DNA of 64,000 bases from Gonatopus flavifemur (lineage: Eukaryota; Arthropoda; Insecta; Hymenoptera; Dryinidae), in NCBI GenBank assembly GCA_018340375.1, contig JAFFJZ010000001.1, forward strand, positions 34,526,001 through 34,590,000. Reading direction: 5' to 3'. The notes beneath the pieces were generated by a model, which worked only from the letters and a program-made list of their open reading frames with translations, was not told the origin of the DNA and ran no database searches. Below, piece by piece: positions 46,601 through 58,263 of this stretch. The position numbers and the translations under genes were made by a program. Positions within the stretch are counted from its first letter, which is position 1. The number at the start of each line of letters is the position of its first letter.

Positions 46601-49600
46601 AAAATTTTACAATTATTTTTTACAATGTACTTGTGCGTCCAGTGTCTACTATGCGACAACTCAGTCAATGAAATATATTTAATTGAACACAGAAGAAGGA
46701 ATACAAAATTCCTTTTTCAACTGGCCATGTATTTATGTTCAAGAATATTCCAAATGTTTCTGTGAATTATTCGAAATTTACCAGCATTATTGATGGTCAA
46801 ATTTTTTCAAACTCAATAATATTTCCATAAAACAGAAGGTCGTAATTCATTTGTAATTAAATATATTTGTACACCATACAAGGGAGTACTCATTATTGAC
46901 ATAAATCTTTAAATTCATTCCCCCGTCTACATTTGAGAATTACAATTCAAAATATTCTAGGGAAGTAAAATTCTTTGTAAGCAGAAGGGTGAAATAACAA
47001 ATCAAATGATTAAAATTTTGCTGTAACTGTACGAGTTCTTACCTGCACGCAATATTTAAATTCATTTACGGTACCCATATGTTTCCTCTTACATCGGTCC
47101 ATTGAATTTAAATGAACGCGTATGATGCGATGGTTATGGTGTTATAAACGTGAGTGTTCTTACCGCGAACGTCCGGATAAAATTACCGTTGAATTTTTGT
47201 AAGAGGCCCGAAGAGAACATGGAGCTCCGACAAACGTTCAGAATAGATTAACATAGATCAGACTGAAGCTCCTTTGGAGCTCGAGTTTAGGTTAATAAAC
47301 ATCCAACGGAGGTCTGATGAACGTTACAATATCCGCTTGAGAATAATCTCAAGGAAGGTTCACAGAACATTAATTGAAGAGTTACCGAAGATTCACTAGT
47401 TTCAATTTTGAATATAAGTTTTTTTCATGAAAAAATTAACGATAAAGGAAATTATAATTATAATTGTAATTCCCTCTAAAACATACTCAATTAAAACTCG
47501 AATGAATCTCCGGAGAACCTTTAATAAATGTTTTATGAACCTTTCTTGAAGCCATTCTCGAACGGACATTCGAATGTTCATCTGAACTTCGTGAAACGTC
47601 TAAGAACCTAAAATCTAGTTCCAACGGAGCTTCAGGTTGATCTATGTTGATTTGTTCTGAACGTTTGTCGGAGCTTCGTGTTCTCTTTGGGAGGGTTTTT
47701 GTTTTTACTGTCATTCAATCAAGTTTTTTTTCTCATTCAAAATTAAAAAAAAAGAATACAATGAAGACAGATTCTAATGAAATTTCATCGGACGCTAAAC
47801 TTCCTGTAATCGATTTTTATCACGATGTATGATAATGATCGAAACAATTACTGTGAAACTCATTTGAGAATGATAATTACACGCAAAGGTATTGATTGCA
47901 AATAAGATGATGTATTTCTATGCGCAAACAGGTCATCGACGATCTCAACCAACGTCTCGCAACACCCATACCGTTCGTAGAACCACTGGAAAATGTAGCT
48001 TGGACTTACGGTATTTCAACGAAATATCTTAAAACCGTTATAGATTATTGGCGAATGAAATATAATTGGACTGAAAGGCAGGCTCTTCTGAACAAATATC
48101 CACAGTATAAGACCTACATTCAAGGTGAAAAATTTATCAGTATTTCCTCGTTACACAAGTTTTTCAATGTTAGACTAATAAGTGATGAGTGAGATCATTC
48201 ATTGTCTCACGTCGCATGAAATCTTCGACTCATGCAGAAACGTAAGATTGCAAAACTGTGATATTTTTTATATCAGCTTATTATCCACACAGCATAAAAT
48301 ATCACAGATATCTGTGAAATATGTAAATTATATTATCAACAGGCAAGTGATATTGATAAAATGTTGTTTGTACGTCGTTTAAAAGATTCAACTAAAATTT
48401 CGTAGAATTTATAAATTCACATCATTTTTAATAGAGAATTTCTTAATTTTCATGACAAATTTCTGAATTTTGATAATTATATGAAAATTAAGAATTTTTC
48501 TGACGACTTAAAAATGAATCAAATATACAGTACTGTTTGAGTGAACTGTGGCTAATATAAAAAATTTATAACTGTATCATAAGTTATGACTCTCGTATAT
48601 CCACGGAAAAATGAGGATTGATCTGATCCACGTATTCGTAATTTTCCACATGAGAGCGTAGAAAACGAAACTTGAAAAAACCGAACGAATACAATAATTT
48701 TATCAGACGTCCATTACAAAATCAACTGAACATGTTGGTTTTAAGACGTCCAGCTCACTCTCCCATACATTTGTTTCGTTGTAAAATAATTCATTCGAAC
48801 ATAGCATTTCGCATAAATCATGATATCGCTTACGTATAATCACGATGCATTGGTCTGTTGGAACCGAATAAACTCAGGAATTCAATTGATTATCGTTATC
48901 GATGTAACATTTGTTATTTTGCCTAATATTCATAATAGAAGTGCATATGGAACAATTCATATCTGGGTTCTTTCCGTTCATATTTTGAGGACAATGTGCT
49001 GTGTATGAGTGCATTAATAATTGCGTCCTTTACGTTATCTTATATAACGCTGGTCAACAGCCAATTCGGTGCCTGAGGTTTGAGAACTGATTCAGAGTAG
49101 TTTTAGAGTACTGAATACGAAAACAACATCAGATTCGTTGGATCAGCTCGTTTTTTATAATTTTTCATATATCAAATTAATCAATTATATAGATTATATA
49201 TGAAAATTATGTATAAGAGATAATAGAAAGTCATTGGATCCAAAAAAACTGATCATACCAAACCTCGAGCACCAGAGACAACATTTTTTGGTGACCTAAA
49301 TAATAACAACTGCTTCAGCAAAAATTACTTCAGCCACCTCATAGTTAATCTCAAGGCCCTTTCTAGTAACTATCTTCACTGTTAGTGCCTTGAAAGACGC
49401 TGGACAACCGCTATAATTATTTTTACAAGCATGCATTGTTCATTCGTGTCACAATTTTATGGTTTTTTAACAACTCTCTGGAGTTTTTGAACCTTGGAAA
49501 TATAAAGACATTGCAATTCAGGTGGACTGGCATATTTCGTGATCTTTGAAGGGATCATGTGACAATATGCTTTTGTGAAGAACCATCGCTGATCCCCTAC

Positions 49601-52600
49601 TTTAGGCTTCGGTAAACATGGAAAGTAGATGGGCAGAGAAGAAGAAGACGATTGAGACAACAGAGACAAAACGGAGAAAAGTCTGAGTCTTTGAACACTC
49701 ACGTAACAAATTTACAGAGGTGCAACAACGGGAGGGGGGGGGTCCACTCAATTACGATGGGCACCCCCTCAATTATATAGAATGATATAGAATTATATAT
49801 AAATTATATATATTTTCGAAATTTCTTCCACAAAACAGAAAAAACATCTAAAAACGCCAAATTATAGCAGCCAAATGCGTTCAAGTTCTTTTTTTTTTCA
49901 ATCTCCAACAGTTAGGTTGCACCCCTGAAAATTTAAGACTGTATTTTTTGAATAAACAGAATTTGTGAATTCACACACATGAATTCCGTGGATCATGATG
50001 TTTCCCAATAGACTAAGAGGTCGTGACTGCCAGACCTCCGTCATTTTATAAAAGCTGAAAATTTCTCAGCGCATGATCCTAACATTGGTAGGAACAATGG
50101 CCTACTATGGAGTTTGGATCATGGTGCCTTCAGTAGATAACAGATCAGAAAAATGCCTAAAAGAGCAACTTGAATTTTTCAAAGTGTAAAACGTAATTTT
50201 CTTACATTTACTTCCTAAAGATATTAGAAACCATGTCATCTATCGTTACACACTCAGTGTTACACAGTCACAGCTTATGAAAGTTTAAATATGTTGGCAA
50301 GGGGATGTCACGGTGCAGAGTGTCTGGCAATGGATGACCTGATTTCTAATATTATTCAGAAGTAAATATAAGAATTTTACGCTTTATACTTTGGAAAATT
50401 CAAGTTGCTCTTTCAGGCACCTTTTTGGCCTGTCATCTGCCAAAGGCACCATGATCCAAACTTCATAGTAAGCCATCGTTGCTACCTATGTTGGGAGCAT
50501 GCACCGAGAAATTTTCAGCTTTTATAAAATGACGAATGACTGGTGGTTACGGGTTCTTGCTCTACAACATTTTTCTGTCTACTTCTACTTACGTCGAATC
50601 TATGTCTTCCACTTGTCCACCTTATTCTGTGAATCTGAAAGAGTGAAATTCACACGCTTCACTCCATTAAGACTCAGGAAAGAGCTCGTTCGATTCGAGC
50701 GCAATTTTCACTTGTTTCAAGTAAACCTTCACTCTTTTAAAGGGAAAAATTCACAGACGCATCAGAGTGCTTGTAAATTTTTACCCTTAAACTTTAGAGT
50801 ATCACGCTGGGAGAATGAAAATTTCATTAAAATATTTGATGAGCTGATTTTTGGATCGTCAAAGAATGAAATCTCACCCCGTAAAACAATCGTTCAGGCG
50901 TATTCAAGTCTAATCATGGAGATTTTTCGGCAAAATTATTCGTGCTCAATACTGAATGCACGTGGTTGGGCCTAACTACGCTTGGTCACTCATTTTTTAG
51001 TCTTGTCATCACTAAAAAGACTCCACTTTCGTACCCACGTGGAAACCCGTGATCAAGCTTAGAGCCGAATCCTAGCAGTGCACTGTGTTGCTAGATATTT
51101 CGGATTTTTGATCAATGCTCAGTTATTTGAAAACTACGTAGCAAAATTTTGTCCTGCCTCGATGCTCTATGGCCTTTTGCCGCCTGCGATCATGCCAGAC
51201 AAACCATTCTCGCCTGTGATCATGCAAAATCTCACCGACTGGAAAGGATTTATACAAAATGATTCTGTATTGATTTTTTCATCACGAATACACATACTTC
51301 ATCATGCTAAATCGCCCCCGAACGCATGCGCCTACGCCTGATTCACGCGTGATCATGCCTGGAAACTGGGAGCTAGAAAATGGAAACTGCATAACTACCA
51401 TGAGTAGAAATCATTGATAATGAATTAATGTTTGATAAAATTGTCATTATTTCATTCCTCATCAATTCAAATCAATTTAATTCCAAATCAAACGTGATTG
51501 GGTGTAATTGAGCATGATTAGTCCTCATGATGTGGGCACAAAATGAAGATCTATCCACACCCGGTCATGCCTGATCAGGTGTGAGCAAGCGTGAACCATT
51601 TTTTCACGGGACTCTAAAAATGGTAGAGACTACATTTTTCACTCATGATCTACCGCAGCCTAAAGTGGAGGATCGATGTTTGTCCTATACGGGCTCTAAG
51701 CATAACGAATAGAACAATCCGGTACGGAATCCTGTCTGAAATGAGTCACGTAAAAATACAGCATACTTATCTCCACCATATAGAAATCGAAAATTTCAGA
51801 ACTTTTTAGTCGCTGAAGCGATCTTTGTTTTTCATTTATCCTAGAAGACAATTGTGAATTTTTCTCCAAAAAAATGGTGGAAGTAAAATTCCTAAAATAT
51901 CTGAAATGATTTTGGAATCGTAAAATTTGTCTGACAAATTGAGTGAAAATCGAGGATGAATTCGGCGAATATTCGATTAATCTGTATTCAAACCAAAAAC
52001 TAACAATTTAAACTGGATGAAATCATTTTTTATGTAATTTCAATGTGGACAATTTTTAAATACACTTGAAAACTACTGTGTAACGATTTTTCTATAGTTG
52101 ATGCCTGTAACCCAGTGACGTTTAGTTGAATCCATAAAACTGCATTAATCAATTCATAGAGTTGCATTGCCAAAATTGTTGTTCGCCTCATTACATACAA
52201 TGTGAATAAATTCAATCAATCGATATTTTCTCAATAGGTTTGGATATTCATTTTTACCACGTGAAGCCTTCCAATCTCCCAAAAGATCGGAAAATCAAAA
52301 TTCTTCCGTTACTCTTGTTGCATGGATGGCCTGGATCTATAGTAGAATTTCAAAAAATTATACCATTATTGAGCACTCCTCGTCGAGATAATGACTTTGT
52401 TTTCGAGCTGATCATTCCTTCTCTACCAGGATATGGATTTTCCGAAGGAGCTGCAAAGCCCGGTTTGAATTCAATGGAGGTAACTTTGAACATACTCTAT
52501 TTAAAATGAATTAGTGTGAACCTCCCGTTTGAAATAAGATATCCTGTGACAAATGAATGATGAGTCACTAAATTGGGTAGTAGGAGAGACTTGTCTCACG

Positions 52601-55600
52601 TTGTCATTAACTTGAATAGTTTTTGAAAATAACTGTATCTGCTGGTAAAACTCGGAAAACACAGTTAATCACGTGATGTAACTCTCAAAAAGTGCAAACT
52701 CATAATCAAAGTCTATCCTTAGCGTGCACTGAAAGAATTTTTTTACAAAAATTACCGTGGAATTCCAGTCACCGAGGGGCAAGTGGAATTTCTTTAAAAA
52801 ATTACTGTGCAGCCTGTAAAAATGAGTGAATTTCCGAAGAGTTAGGACAGATATTTCTTAAAAACCTTCAAGATCGCACAATGATTTTTTGGAGGAGACC
52901 CGCTTGTCCCTCGGTTAGTGGAATTGCACAGTAATTTTTCAAATAAAATCTTTTCAGGATAGAGATGAATATTGTAGCTCATAATATATGTTTTTGTCTG
53001 GTGTTTAGACCTCTTTCCGGATTTCAATAGGTCTTTGTTTGGGTAGGCAAAATGTCACATCTTCCCTAGTAGAAATCACTCCGGTGGTTTTCAGTTTCCT
53101 CAAGCTCTTATGAGGGACTTATAAGGCCTTACAAGGTCTTGTAATAGCCTGGAGAGTGACGAGAATGATTTTTACTTGGGATATTCGCATCGAAAATTCA
53201 ATAATAAGCCAACAATTCTTGATAAAGCTGGAGCTAGCAGATTTAAACCAGCAGACTTGGAGTCTAGCTAATCGTAGAATTGTCATAGAATGATAAAATC
53301 GGCACCAATGAGATTTTTGAATCACGATACCTGAACATACGTATTTTGAAAAAAAAATAAAATCAAGTTCATAAACGTGATCTGCACTGTAAAAAGAAAG
53401 TCTTGAATTCAGCTCATTTCATGGCTGAATCTATGATGCAAACAAATTAAGCCGAAAAAACAATCGCCGACACAATGGAAAAAGCATTGTCTGAAATTAA
53501 AATGCAAACAGATTGAGACTTCCTTCTTACAGTGCGCTAATTTACGTCTGTTAACGTTAGTTTCATCAATCCTCGCAAAATAACCTTCACGAATCGTGGA
53601 ACTACTTGCGATAGTAAATTCGCAACTACGTACCCTGTAAAAAGTCTGGCTTATATTTGGTGTCCTAGTGAGAATTAATATTATTGATAAATTCTAACAA
53701 AAATGTACAGAAATGTGCAAAAATCGCATCAAAATGGATGAGAAAAAATAACCCTGCCATCCGTTTTTCATCTTATTTCTGATAATTTCATCCATTTGTG
53801 TTGGTAATTTCAATCAGGATGCATTTCAATTCGAAAACTGCCTGAAAATCAACCTCTTCCATTGTGTCGGCGATTTTTTCATGTTCGCTTCACACTCAAA
53901 ATAAGCTACTTTTGGCTGCGTCTTAGATTCAGTCATGGCATAATCTGAGTTCGAGACTTTCCGTTTACCGTGTAAGTAGTAAGATAATGAAATTGAATAC
54001 CTAACATTTTTCTGTTATATAATCCACTACAAGGGAGGAAAATAATTTTTTCCAGCGCCATGACACTTTGGGGGAGAAGATTGTTCCCTTAGTTGTAAAC
54101 CATAATGACAAAATGAATTCACTTATATAAAAAATGTGTATTATAAATATGTATATTTTATACAGATCGCGATGATCTTCAAAAATCTTATGTTGAGACT
54201 TGGTTTTGAAAAATTCTATATTCAAGGAGGTGATTGGGGAAGCACGATTGCCGCAGATATGTCTGTTTTATTTCCACAAAAGTGAGTTGAATCTCAGTTC
54301 ATAACGAGAAAAACCCTTGGATTAACCTTAATCATTTTGCAACTTTTGTTAATAAGTTTTTATCACTATATCTTCGAGGCAAAGTACTACGTAATTATAG
54401 ACTGTGATACATCATGACAAGATGAATTAATTTCCCATAAAGTATATGCTGTAAAATCTTCAACTAGAACAGTGAACAAGAAATCAAAAAATAGTTAATT
54501 CAATTACAACAAGTTTTATAATAATTTCAAGAAGAGATTGAACTTGTTCACTTTTTCATAGCCGGATTCGATTGATCTTTCAATTTATTCTAACTTATTT
54601 GAATGTGTTAACTATTGTTTCGTGGTCATTCTAAATTTTTTGTATTTTAATCTTAGTGTCTTGGGGAGCCACTCTAATTTCTGTTTTTCTAATTCCTTGT
54701 CAACGTGGATTTGGATGTTCATCGGGCAATACATACCCTCTTTGGTCGTTGACTCGGAACATTATTCAAAAATGTATCCCATTGGTGAACATATGAGTTA
54801 TTTATTGGAAGAATTAGGATACATGCACATACAAGCGTCCAAACCGGATACTATTGGTAAGTAAACACATTTTCTCCAAATTACCGAAGCAGCACCAACC
54901 ACGTACATAGAAGATTCATGAAATATCCTTGTCACATGTATTCGGTGTAACTTAATACATTCAATGCATCTTCATACTACGTTTAAGAAGATGAACGTTT
55001 TAAGAACATGACATGGAATCGCTTTCGTGGATGGTAAAACTTTCTTTGCTACTTGGGTGAAAAGGTTTGAAATCTGTTTTCTTGTTGCAAATCATTTTGA
55101 AAATATTTAGAAATTAAATGCGTTATTGAACATACACTGGAAAAGATTTTTCAACCTCTGGGAATCAAATATGAAGTCTAGTAATTGTCTGACAATAAAA
55201 AAATATCAACCTTATCACGATATCATCACGACATCATAATCCACCCTAGTAGAAATCATTCTGGTCATTCTCTAGATTATCACAAGACCTTGCAGGCTTC
55301 TTGTAAAGCCCTGATGAAACCTCTCGAGGGATGGAACATGACTACAGTCATTTCTACCGAGACAAATGATTCTCAATTCAAATTCAGCAAAATCATGCAC
55401 AATCATCAGAGAATTTCAATCACATTCGCTCTCTACAGAGTGAGATTTCACTCCTCAGCCAGCCAGAAGTTTGAAATTTCCACTATTTTAGAATGATAGT
55501 CCCCTCAAAACGAGTGAAAATCCCATTTGAAACGGATGACTCGATGTAGTGGAACGTGTGATTTTTTCACTCTTCCAGATATAGAGAGAACGATATTGAA

Positions 55601-57026
55601 AATATAAAAAATTTTGAAGGTATTGCTGTCAGCCAATCTCCTATTGCATTAGCGGGCTACATTTTGGAAAAATTCAGTACATGGACAAATCCTCAGTACA
55701 GACTCAAAGAAGATGGAGGACTAACGGATAAATTTACGTTGGATGAACTATTGGACAATCTTATGATATATTGGGTTACAAATTCAATCACGACGAGCAT
55801 GCGCTTGTACGCAGAACAATTCACCGAAGCTACGAGAGCTTACCAAATGGACAAGTATGGATAATTCGTTTTTTGTTTCATAATCTTATCCTATATCTCA
55901 AACTTTATACCCTTGTTCAACATTACATTGGAATGAAATGATAAAATGAAGTGATAAAAGAAGGATGATACCATTCTTCGAGCAGAGTTTGAAGTCCCTA
56001 ACGTAATCACATTAATCAGTCCAACTACAGTGTTAATTGTTTCAACTACACGGAAAAAAGAAAACAGCAATGGTTACTGTGAATCACAAAAATACATTGA
56101 AACTCAAATTCATTCCATGCAGTACTGCGTTTCTCAGGTCTCATGACTGTCCAGTCAGTACTGACGAATTTCATTACAATACCCATCGCTGTGATCGCGC
56201 TAATCCTCATTATCCAAGCGTGTTTTCATTTTTTTTTCAATCGATCGCTGTCATTCACAGTGACCAGTAATGTTTTTTTTCTCCATGTACAGGGGCACTT
56301 GTCCTAACCACGAAGTACTTGATGTAACTATTATCGTAGATGGTCGAAAATCGACTACTACGTATAAAGAGTTGCTACAACTATTCTTTTTTCCATGCTT
56401 TTAATTCCAGATCTCTGCCTCAACATCCTCTAAGAAATAACCGAATAAACCTGAAAAAAGATTAGCAGATGTATTTTCTTTGAATTTCTGGAAATCTGAG
56501 TGAAGAATGTAACGCTTTTCAAGTTTGTGACTAATCAAGAACTGTAGTTAAACTAGATGAATTTTCCCTAGAGAAATTGCATAGATTAATAATAACTTTT
56601 TATTTCATTTCCTCACCCCCAAAATAATTGATGCCATCTAATAACCGTTTGTTTTACAGAAAATTGTTATTAATTGATATGACATCGTCGAGAAAGCACA
56701 AACTTTTGTGCACATCTATCAGACCTATCAATAATTCTACATATTCCTTTTCTAGAGTTCCAATCGAAGTGCCAACCGCTTGTGCATCTTTGCCAAACGA
56801 ATTGATATATAGGCCAGAATCTTTCGTACGAGAACGTTATCAAAATCTGATACAATTCACTCATTTACCACGAGGTGGTCATTTTGCTGCTTTTGAAGAG
56901 CCAAATCTCTTAACGGAGGATATATTCAGTTTTGTTGAGAAAGTGGAGCAATCGCTGAATAAGGAGAACGAGAAAAGACTGGTCAGAGACAAAGAGGAGC
57001 AAAAGACGAAAACTAAGAAAGCTTAG
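40690..57026 (+). CDS. Jheh: Juvenile hormone epoxide hydrolase, second copy (474 aa)
   Basis: Eight exons: 40690-40748, 42452-42560, 47932-48124, 52238-52479, 54166-54281, 54657-54856, 55620-55854, 56756-57026 (stop TAG). All have GT/AG borders with consistent phase. It is a tandem paralogue of the first gene with the same catalytic layout: hydrophobic anchor at residues 3-18, HGWPGS (H149), nucleophile D224 in GGDWGS, Y295 (LGYMHIQASKPDT), Y370 (RLYAEQ), E400 (LPNE) and H427 in RGGHFAA. The last coding exon is longer and ends in a charged tail rich in Lys and Glu (KEEQKTKTKK), absent from the first copy. Two extra introns split the N-terminal exon and the large HGW/nucleophile exon. Introns total about 15 kb and hold most of the local MITEs. 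Exon 7's acceptor (TTTTGAAG|G) has a poor pyrimidine tract because a MITE ends 31 bp upstream. A possible poly(A) signal is at 57296-57301. Confidence 0.92.
40749..42451 (+). other. Intron 1 of the second JHEH gene
   Basis: 1,703 bp, AT-rich. No repeat family recognised. Splits the anchor from the PQLPETFW segment. Confidence 0.8.
43235..43434. repeat. Family-J dispersed repeat, copy 1
   Basis: GAAGTTTGAATCGTTTGAAG then CGACCTCACAAAATTTG, matching 62076-62270 over about 200 bp. The inverted end AACTTC is weakly kept. Confidence 0.55.
44418..44472 (-). other. tRNA-like pol III promoter segment
   Basis: On the minus strand: an A-box-like ATGGCTCAGGTCATCGAAG, then about 20 bp on a B-box GGGTTCGAATGC. 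No acceptor stem pairing or CCA-end structure is visible, so it is not called as a tRNA gene. Confidence 0.45.
45555..45617 (+). other. tRNA-like pol III promoter segment
   Basis: A-box-like TAGCTCAAGTGACTGAG and B-box GGGTTCGATTCCCG. It is in the opposite orientation to, and alignable with, the minus-strand copy at 44418-44472. Suggests tRNA-derived SINE ancestry. Confidence 0.5.
47207..47691. mobile_element. Foldback element, family K copy 2
   Basis: Ends CCCGAAGAGAACATGGAGCT and complement GAGCTTCGTGTTCTCTTTGGG. The arms share CCGACAAACGTTCAGAA/TTCTGAACGTTTGTCGG. Similar architecture and termini to 31812-32311. Ends 240 bp before exon 3 of the second JHEH gene. Confidence 0.75.
50030..50543. 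mobile_element. 514-bp foldback element
   Basis: Arms of about 200 bp: CGTCATTTTATAAAAGCTGA at the left against TCAGCTTTTATAAAATGACG at the right. They continue through GGATCATGGTGCC/GGCACCATGATCC and GAGCAACTTGAATTTT/AAAATTCAAGTTGCTC. Confidence 0.85.
50624..50880. mobile_element. Family-B MITE, copy 3 (diverged)
   Basis: GTGAATCTGAAAGAGTGAAA then CTTCACTCCATTAAGACTCA align with copies 1 and 2 over about 250 bp. The ends are eroded. Confidence 0.6.
51030..51620. repeat. Region with repeated GATCATGCC motifs
   Basis: GTGATCATGC, GCGATCATGCC and related motifs occur at least five times, with CCCGTGA-like sequence near both sides. Probably a diverged MITE; ends not defined. Confidence 0.35.
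52737..52960. mobile_element. Foldback MITE, ~220 bp
   Basis: Left arm AAAATTACCGTGGAATTCCA and CACCGAGGGGCAAG; right arm complement AAAATTACTGTGCAATTCCA and AACCGAGGGACAAG. Confidence 0.65.
53064..53180. mobile_element. 117-bp MITE, CCCTAGTAGAAATCA ends, copy 1
   Basis: Left CCCTAGTAGAAATCACTC, right GAATGATTTTTACTTGGG. The body has GGCCTTACAAGGTCTTG. Matches 55244-55361 in length and layout. Confidence 0.65.
53385..53534. mobile_element. Family-F MITE, copy 2 (intact empty-site reference)
   Basis: 150 bp from CACTGTAAAAAGAAAGTCTT to GACTTCCTTCTTACAGTG. Uninterrupted, so it documents the pre-insertion sequence CAGATTGAGACTTCC for copy 1. Confidence 0.75.
53640..53970. mobile_element. Family-F MITE, copy 3, reversed and disrupted
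   Basis: CCATTGTGTCGGCGATTTTT and TAGATTCAGTCATGGC match the reverse complement of copy 2. The far end may be CCCTGTAAAAAGTCTGG at 53634. Unrelated sequence of about 200 bp lies between. Confidence 0.5.
55244..55361. mobile_element. 118-bp MITE, CCCTAGTAGAAATCA ends, copy 2
   Basis: Left CCCTAGTAGAAATCATTC, right CAGTCATTTCTACCGAG. The body has AAGACCTTGCAGGCTTCTTG. Sister of 53064-53180. Confidence 0.65.
55430..55588. mobile_element. Family-B MITE, copy 4 (internally deleted)
   Basis: Both ends kept: CTCTCTACAGAGTGAGATTT and the complement of CACTCTTCCAGATATAGAGAG. Only 159 bp, so about 100 bp shorter than copy 2. Reverse orientation. Confidence 0.7.
55855..56755 (+). other. Intron 7 of the second JHEH gene
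   Basis: 901 bp with one MITE (56048-56289). The rest is unassigned. Confidence 0.8.
56048..56289. mobile_element. MITE with ACACGGAAAAAAG ends
   Basis: Left ACACGGAAAAAAGAAAACAG and TGGTTACTGTGAATCAC. The right end's complement reads TACATGGAGAAAAAAAAC and TGGTCACTGTGAATGAC. Confidence 0.65.
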
Positions 57027-57969
57027 ATAATTATTCATTGTAAAAGTAATATAGTTCCCAGACGATGACATGTATTCTGATCAGTTGAAAACTTTACATT
57101 CGAATGGATAATATTCAATGAACATTGAAAATGTAAATCCTCGCAGTTCCGTTACATATCGTGTTTGTTTTTTTTTTCACATTTAATACATGCATCTGAA
57201 TTCCCGTTTGACTCATCGTTCATTACATGCATAATGCAGATTGTGTACCGCAGAAGGAATTTATACTTTCTCTCTAGAGAACGTTCTCTGATATCAATAA
57301 AATATTTAACTAGAGCAGAAAATTACTTGTTCATAGCCAATAAATCCTTCATAGAAATTATTTGTTCACTTATAACGCATCGATGCGTTCTGAATTCGTT
57401 AAAAAATAGAATACGATTATAATTGAAAATTTACAGCCTCAAAAAAAACATTCTTCATCAGTTCAAGGATAAAAATTATCTAGTGAAATTTTAAAACAAC
57501 AGATCCTATATTCTCTAAATTTCGTATTGAATTTTCAGAAGCAAATTTCTTTTATGTTAATTATGATCCTGTTGAATATTTCATTCCATATATCTCTATT
57601 AATTTTTCTTCATTTTTGATTCAACGGTAACAGCTGTGGATGCTGTGAACCTACTGAACCATGACATTCGAACAGGACTTAAAAATTATTCTGCATCAGA
57701 TGTAGAGCGTTGAGTTGAATTTGACAGATTTCGATCTCTTATTTCGAACTTTGTTCTCTCCTTTCTATATTCCTTGCCGGGTACTCGTCTGATAACACTT
57801 GTAAATGACTCGTGTAAAACATTGTCTTCGACTCTTTGATTGAAATTTTCGTCACATACTAGAATGCGTACAGAGTAGATACGAAGATAATGTTCCAAAA
57901 TAAGTCATCAACATTTTTTAATATCAAGCCATGATACGAAATTCTGAAACTTTTCAAATTTCATATTTG
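57027..57969. other. 3' flank of the second JHEH gene
   Basis: Possible poly(A) signals AATAAA at 57296-57301 and near 57340. Nothing else recognised. Confidence 0.45.
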
Positions 57970-58263
57970 TACGCTGTTGGAAAAATTCTTAAATTCATTA
58001 CGAAATTTTTCATGAAATATCGTATTTCTATACGGAATTCAATAATAGTTTTCAATTTCAATGTTAATGATGAAATTTCAAAATTTCTTTCTGAAATTTA
58101 ATGATTTTGTATCTAATTTCACAAATATGTCATTGAAATTTTCAACATTAAGAATTATGTTATTGGATTGAATATTTTATTATAAAATTAAATGACTTGT
58201 TTACGTAGAAAAACTTCATGATATTCCTATATGGAGTTTCAGGCAGATTTTTCCAACAGTGTA
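57970..58263. mobile_element. MITE with CTGTTGGAAAAATT ends
   Basis: Left TACGCTGTTGGAAAAAT, right ATTTTTCCAACAGTGTA, flanked by TA. The interior is AT-rich with repeated GAAATTT motifs. Confidence 0.65.

Larger units (their letters stand above)
42589..46627. mobile_element. Family-D MITE apparently split by a ~3.8-kb insert
   Basis: The left end CACTGTAAAAAATGTGGAAA and GCTATTGGTGGATTTC match the intact copy at 13782-14004. The right part (46437-46627) has GGGATTTTTCACCACTT, AAGTCCACCAAATTATG and CTGCCACCATTTTTT. Between them lies 42651-46434. The two parts overlap by about 15 bp relative to the intact copy, so two independent fragments cannot be ruled out. Confidence 0.5.
42561..47931 (+). 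other. Intron 2 of the second JHEH gene
   Basis: 5,371 bp, mostly repeats: a split family-D MITE (42589-46627) surrounding a ~3.8-kb insert, and foldback family K copy 2 (47207-47691). Confidence 0.85.
48125..52237 (+). other. Intron 3 of the second JHEH gene
   Basis: 4,113 bp. Contains a 514-bp foldback, a family-B MITE and a GATCATGC-rich repeat. 48125-50029 is AT-rich with nothing recognised. Confidence 0.8.
52480..54165 (+). other. Intron 4 of the second JHEH gene
   Basis: 1,686 bp carrying four small elements (52737-52960, 53064-53180, 53385-53534, 53640-53970). This intron has no counterpart in the first JHEH gene. Confidence 0.8.
54857..55619 (+). other. Intron 6 of the second JHEH gene
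   Basis: 763 bp with two MITEs in its 3' half. The second ends 31 bp before exon 7. Confidence 0.8.

Noticed and set aside
49735..49850. AT-rich stretch after a G/C run as a MITE of the CCCGA type
   Set aside because: AATTATATATAAATTATATA is shared, but no matching inverted ends could be found.
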